Position numbers and translations under genes: made by a program
The notes under the pieces: generated by a model
Told to the model about the DNA's origin: nothing
Databases searched by the model: none
What the model saw: the letters and a program-made list of their open reading frames with translations, nothing else
Shown: positions 59,513-64,000 of the stretch, piece after piece
Layout: each line of letters begins with the position of its first letter
How positions within the stretch are numbered: the first letter of the stretch is position 1
Source: Rosa chinensis
Lineage: Eukaryota > Streptophyta > Magnoliopsida > Rosales > Rosaceae
Direction: 5' to 3'
NCBI RefSeq assembly: GCF_002994745.2
Contig: NC_037090.1
Coordinates: 20,510,001 to 20,574,000 of the forward strand
DNA length: 64,000 nucleotides

Positions 59513-61014
59513 TAGCACACTTCTGAGGCATTTATATGAAGATTTGTTTGATTTGTCACCATAGTGCTTTCTTGGTGATTTCCTATCCCAAGGATTTAAT
59601 CATGGCTGCTTCGGTAGAAGGAGTCCAGTGGTTAACTGATCATACTGATTGAGGCGGCCACACTATATTTCTTTCCTTAGGATCACATTTTTCGGGGAAG
59701 AACTGCTGGCAGTATTCAGGGTTAATATATTTAGTTGTGCTAGAAAGGAGGGACATAGTTATGCTAGCTGTGCCAGATTTTTCCCCGCCCATAGAGTTGC
59801 GGTGACCTGTAAATTGTAAAAATATTTGTTTTTGCTAGAGCGCTTGTTGATTTTTAAACAGCATAGTTGATCAAATTTCCAGGTAATTTCCTGGGTTTTG
59901 ATTACAATGTAATACTGTCAATGGACTTGTATGATTCAGTTTGTTTGATTGCAGGAGGCATCGAATACTGACTACAAGTCACAGCATTGTTTACCAGATT
60001 AAATGTAGTGCTGTTTTTGTTTGCAGAGTAATATTAATTACCTATATCTTTGAAGTTGATAACTCGGGTAGTTCTCAAAATCGTAATGAACATATGTAGC
60101 AATATCTTACTGACAAATGATTGACCCCAACACTATGGTCTGCCTATTCTGCAAACCTTGCCTGGTGCTAGTGTTGCATTTTTTGATTGGTTATCCTTTC
60201 TTGCCTTGGCGCTTCTGCTATATGCTGGTTTTACATACAATCAGTCTACTGCAGGTTTCTAAAAATAGTGTTATAGTTGTGTTAAATTGCTGTTAAATTC
60301 AAGTTTTATGGTGGGGAATAATCAGTAAAATAATGCTCCTTGCTTGGAATTCTATTCCCAGGACTTTCCTCTTAATCCATCATGCAGATCAGCAAGCGTA
60401 AGACAGCAAGGTCCTGGGAACACACATTTGCAGCAGACTCCCAGAGAAGGAGATCTAAGCAGTCCCCTTTCTCTACATTAGTGACAAAATAGCTAGCAAT
60501 CTTGCCCAAGTCAATCACCTCCCCCACTCAATTGCTTTTCAGTTTTCAGGGTCAGGGTCTTGTAGCTCGCGAGTTAACAAGCAAACACTAAACCCGACCA
60601 AAACAAGAGGGGAAACAGAGTCTCTGTACCAATATTATAATGTAAAATTCAGACCCATAGTCCAATACTACTTGGTGATTGAAGCAGTTGACATATGAAA
60701 TTGCATATAGCGAGCCCATCTCCGACTGTTCAGAAATTTTTGCATCTTTAATCAGTAACAAAGTTTCTGCTAGCTACAAATCTCAAAAGAACACTAATTA
60801 CCTTCCAAGCATGCAGGGCAATGGTATGAATGAAACAGTAATACAAGACATGCTGAGCGGCTAGCTAGCTTAGCTTACTCAAATGTTTGGCTTAATCTCA
60901 GATGTTAGTTACATTTGCTTTGCTTCAATAATCAGCTGCAAATAAGCATACCGGCATCATAGCGCTCCCAGCTACAGACATCATCAGCAGCTTCTTAGGT
61001 GAGCCTGAGCCTGA
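59513..61014. other. SPINDLY 3' untranslated region and intergenic DNA
   Basis: The first ~500 bases follow the stop codon and should include the 3' untranslated region, but no single polyadenylation site can be fixed. From 60100 to 61014 no ORF resembles a gene. Confidence 0.5.
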
Positions 61015-61957
61015 CTAGGGTTGCTGCGGCTTTGGCTCTAATGGACACTGGTACACTGGACACAAGTTGGTCCCCGACAGCCACTTGGTGAGGCAATCTC
61101 CATGAAAAAGGTGTAAGCAAGTAGGGATTTGAGTAAGCTGTTCAACACCGTCAAATTTAAAAAGCTTGGAATAGACAATAAGGTGTTACAAGATAATGGT
61201 ATCACCTCACCTTTTGCACATTTCACTTTCAGCCTATATATTTTAAATTCTATGTTCTTCATTTGAGGAGGACCGAGGGTCACATTCTCCAACCGTCCCA
61301 TGGATGATGCAGTTGCAGGAACGGCAGCACCTAGTTTTTGCATAGTTGTATCCCTTAGGTGCACAACTATAGGGATCAAGGGGACGGCCACTTCAATCAC
61401 CTCAATCAGTTTTCGGATAATATATGGCTCTCTTTCTTTGATACACATATGCTGGAAATAATCTTTGCTATCCCAAACAACTATTGGATAATAGCTCTAT
61501 GCGACGGATGGCCTTAATTCGTCTATCAACTACGAGTTCCTCACTAGTGATATCACTAACCTTCCACAAAATGTGCCTTCCAGAGCATAATTCTGATCAG
61601 AATCACAACGCACCTGCTTGAGGTGAATTCCATGGGAAAGCCACTTTGATTGCTCTACCTCCCAAACACACCAGCTCTCTGCTGTGGAATGGAGAATGGA
61701 TATGTAATGTCAGCAGTGTGTTCCCGATAGTCTCGAAAACTGGCTCACCTTTCACAGTTCGCACCCAAAAGAACAAGATTCTCAACTCTTTGATGAAAAG
61801 CACCATCCAGAGGGTGCCTTGAGCATGCACAAACTACTAGGAAAATAGCAAACCTATAATAAAACCTATTACGAATAGAAAAAGGAAACTTGATTCTCAC
61901 AAGGAAAGCATACCAAAATATTATAGGAAACAGGAAAAAGAAGGTTAGAAGATGCAT
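61015..61957 (-). pseudogene. Decayed RING-H2 finger (E3 ubiquitin ligase-like) gene
   Basis: Minus-strand frames hold pieces of one protein. 61957-61603 reads HIHSPFHSRELVCLGGRAIK and VAFPWNSPQ. About 61580-61480 reads LWKVSDITSEELVVDRRIKA. 61448-61210 reads EREPYIIRKLIEVIEVAVPL and VVHLRDTTMQKLGAAVPATA. 61170-61015 reads VEQLTQIPTCLHLFHGDCLT, KWLSGTNLCPVYQCPLEP and a stop. The last piece is the second half of a RING-H2 finger (C-x-H-x2-H-x2-C...CP), but the cysteine expected after CPV is Tyr. The first half is not intact. At least two frame changes and stops separate the pieces; part of this could instead be introns. RING-H2 proteins pass ubiquitin to targets; this copy looks dead. Confidence 0.6.
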
Positions 61958-62581
61958 GGTGCTTTCCCATTCCTCTTTGCGAAGTCACTTCTCCTCAATT
62001 CTTCAAACTCTAATCCATTCTAGATCGCATAGATGCATGGTCACCGATGGGAAGCAGGGAAGGAGAAGTCAAAACACATATAGCTAAGCTAAGCCTAAAT
62101 AGAGGAGGATACAAGCACTCAAAGGCCTTTGTAAAGAATGCATGTGATTCCTTGGCTAAGTTGCCAAATATGCAGCAAGTGACAACTAGATGCCGCAGTT
62201 AGACACACTAGACGCAGTTGCTATGGTTAGCATACTGAGCTCACTACTGTCTAGTTCCATATATATATATGCAATAAAGATAGTACTACTATAGTAGAAG
62301 ATAGACAAGATTAAGTACTATCAAGTCATTGACCTTCTAAAAGAGGGAATGTAAATTAACAAGAAAAATATACACGGGGTTAAGTTTTTGGATTTATATA
62401 AGATGTTTTCTAATATCATCTAAACATTCCATCAGGGAATCAATAGAATTAGAATAGTATCTTGTGAAAGAAAACTTTACTTACTACAAAGAATACTCAA
62501 AATGGACTGCATATCACCTAAAACGTAGAAAACTTGAGAGCTAGGGAAGCAATAAGTTCTCTTACAGAAGTGCAACAGAGA
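61958..62581. other. Intergenic, no gene seen
   Basis: AT-rich; a short TA run at 62260-62271. The part next to 62582 should hold the 3' untranslated region of the minus-strand PHD gene. Confidence 0.5.
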
Positions 62582-63259
62582 TCAGCAAATGTCTGAACTC
62601 TGAAATTTCCAACTCTCGACACTCTCTGTTTTGATCTCTCTCAGCCCATGATCTCTAACAGCAGATGTCCGGAGTTTCTTTGCATCAGGTTTCATATAGT
62701 TATGGAACTGAAGCAGAGGTTTTGAACGTCCTAAAAATTCGTCTAGCCTTTTCCTTTTCCCAACATTTGAGGAATAGACATCATTTAAAGTCAAGCCCTC
62801 GTTTTTCTTTATGAATTCCCAATACTCTTTGAGTCGGCATTCAAATGTGTCATGGTTTTTGAAGTCTAGTTTCTCTCCATCTGGTCCATACTCCGAGTTT
62901 GCTTCTGCAAGCCTAACAACTTCTAAACAGTCATTGCAAAGGCCCGACTTATCCTTCCCTCTTAGCAGTGAAAACTCAGCAGCACTAGTAGTAGTACTTG
63001 CTGTGTAGCAAGGGTCACATAATGCGTACGGACAACAAACGCATGAGAAACTAATTGCTGCTGGGGTGGTTGATCCATTGTTACGGCACACATAACAGGA
63101 ATGCTTGCTACAAGTCCAGAGCTTCTTGCTTTTGAGGAAGGAATTCTTCCTTCCCACACATTTAGGATGATAAACTTTGGAGCAGCCTTCATGGTCGCAA
63201 AGCATTAGAACACCACCATCTTTGCAGACGAAGCACCAATCCTCTGAGTAGTCATCCAT
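62582..63259 (-). CDS. Single-exon PHD-finger protein, NERD-like N-terminal module
   Basis: An intact 225-residue frame starts MDDYSEDWCFVCKDGG. Cys/His residues at 9, 12, 21, 26, 31 (His), 34, 50 and 53 (His) form a PHD-type zinc finger with wide C21-C26 spacing and a final Cys-His pair, like the C5HCH/PHD module of NERD-type proteins. A second Cys-rich part follows (HSCYVCRNNG, SFSCVCCPYALCDPCY, SGLCNDCLEVV). Then comes a helical segment (TFECRLKEYWEFIKKNEGLT) and a basic stretch GKRKR that may be a nuclear signal. In the large plant proteins NERD and CCCH zinc-finger 19/44, this module precedes SWIB, Plus3 and GYF domains. Here the protein stops after it, so it is either a stand-alone small gene or a truncated duplicate. 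The module is expected to bind histone tails in the nucleus. No clear promoter was picked. Confidence 0.75.
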   Translation of the reverse strand: MDDYSEDWCFVCKDGGVLMLCDHEGCSKVYHPKCVGRKNSFLKSKKLWTCSKHSCYVCRNNGSTTPAAISFSCVCCPYALCDPCYTASTTTSAAEFSLLRGKDKSGLCNDCLEVVRLAEANSEYGPDGEKLDFKNHDTFECRLKEYWEFIKKNEGLTLNDVYSSNVGKRKRLDEFLGRSKPLLQFHNYMKPDAKKLRTSAVRDHGLREIKTESVESWKFQSSDIC

Positions 63260-63599
63260 GTTGATTCGATCTGTTTCTTTGCACCCGATAATGAATACTA
63301 ATAGTTGACTTGAACAATTTTTGTGTCATTGCTGCGCCTAGTTTATAGAGGCATGATTTGGACTTTCCAAGGGAAAAGAGGAGTCCTATTCCAATACCGA
63401 TATGGTAACTGCTCAAGCAGGAAAACCAGAGTTTGCTCATTGTCACACTATAAAAAGAGAAGCGAAATCCACACTCCTTATTTCATTCTTTGGTAATTTT
63501 GTCTTTTTATGAGAATTTTGACCAAAGAAGGAAAGAGGGAGATCGTTGTGTTTTACTACTTAAGCAAAGTTAGAAAATAGATGAACTGAAAACAGAAAC
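63260..63599. other. Upstream region of the PHD gene
   Basis: No gene is seen. On the minus strand it precedes the PHD start codon; tataaaaag at 63449-63457 is oriented for the plus strand and does not serve the PHD gene. Confidence 0.4.
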
Positions 63600-64000
63600 A
63601 ACATAGTAGATGTTAGGGTGGTTCAGCCAAAACTTTAGCCTACGTCCACTTCGTGATCTCTCTTGAGAGATTCACTAGCACTATGAAGAATTTAGGTGTT
63701 TACAAGTACTTATTGCAGAACCCTCAAACCCCTTAGACTAGTTCTTATCTCTCTATCACTTTGACTCTCAATTTTTTGCACTCTCTGTCTTCTATTCTCA
63801 GAAAACCCCCTGCAGCTCCTATTTATAGCAAATAGAGCTGTTGATACAACATGGGATTAGGATTCCTACTCCTAATAGACTAAGCTTTTCAAAGCCTATA
63901 ATACAAATCCTAATAGAACTTGAAAGATTAACTTTCCTCCTAGAACTTATAGAAAAGCTGCGCGCATACCTCTTTCCTTTCTAGACTTGGATTTGAATTC
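63600..64000 (-). mobile_element. LTR-like sequence running out of the window
   Basis: On the minus strand the order is tcctatttgctataaataggag (a TATA-like segment near 63825, read approximately), then tctctcaagagagatcacg, then gaagtggacgtaggctaaag and ttttggctgaacc. This string is typical of the R/U5 end of plant LTRs. A related phrase, ctacgtccacttgaaagc, occurs in the LTR fragment at 9809. The element extends beyond 64000 and no coding part is visible. Confidence 0.5.

Noticed and set aside
1..64000. tRNA or rRNA genes
   Set aside because: No cloverleaf with intact A and B boxes or rRNA segment was recognised by eye; the primer-binding sites are only short tRNA complements.

Overview
The window is nuclear DNA of a flowering plant, most likely a eudicot. 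The evidence is the intron-rich SPINDLY gene, GT-AG introns, AT-rich intergenic DNA and plant-type Ty1/copia, Ty3/gypsy, LINE, hAT and Helitron elements. A Rosaceae-like host is only an impression. All reading was by eye; no search or alignment was run.

Layout. 1-2142: decayed Ty1/copia element (minus strand), cut by the window edge. 3018-8840: a composite, probably hAT-derived, repeat. It carries ~524-bp tandem units and GGGCCGGGCC-rich ends, and a second element of the same kind (4196-7302) is nested in it with a perfect 8-bp target duplication. 8841-17520: retrotransposon-derived DNA with LTR pieces and small tandem arrays and no convincing gene. 17602-19011: two-exon WD40 gene of the TTG1/LWD family (minus). 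19543-22441: a 346-bp element with 54-bp inverted ends and a GC-rich core, a 176-bp MITE-like element, and a nuclear copy of plastid rps12. 23692-35046: an almost complete 11.4-kb Ty3/gypsy element of the Tat type, with two LTRs, the 5-bp target duplication ATTCT, a PBS, a PPT, broken gag-pol, an antisense spliced gene and a tandem-repeat 3' untranslated region.

35047-49985: gene-poor DNA. It holds a gypsy gag remnant, a copia reverse transcriptase split by a 2.5-kb solo LTR, a 3'-truncated LINE, and a 1.6-kb Helitron with exon-like pieces. 50251-59512: SPINDLY, whose 17 coding exons give 916 residues. 61015-61957: decayed RING-H2 gene (minus). 62582-63259: single-exon PHD-finger gene (minus). 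63600-64000: start of an LTR-like sequence that runs out of the window.

The three likely working genes (WD40, SPINDLY, PHD protein) are independent nuclear genes and do not form a pathway cluster. No new multi-gene system was found. The most interesting material is the layered repeat biology: satellite-like arrays inside self-nested hAT-like elements, the antisense gene of the Tat element, the Helitron with possible captured exons, and the plastid-to-nucleus transfer.
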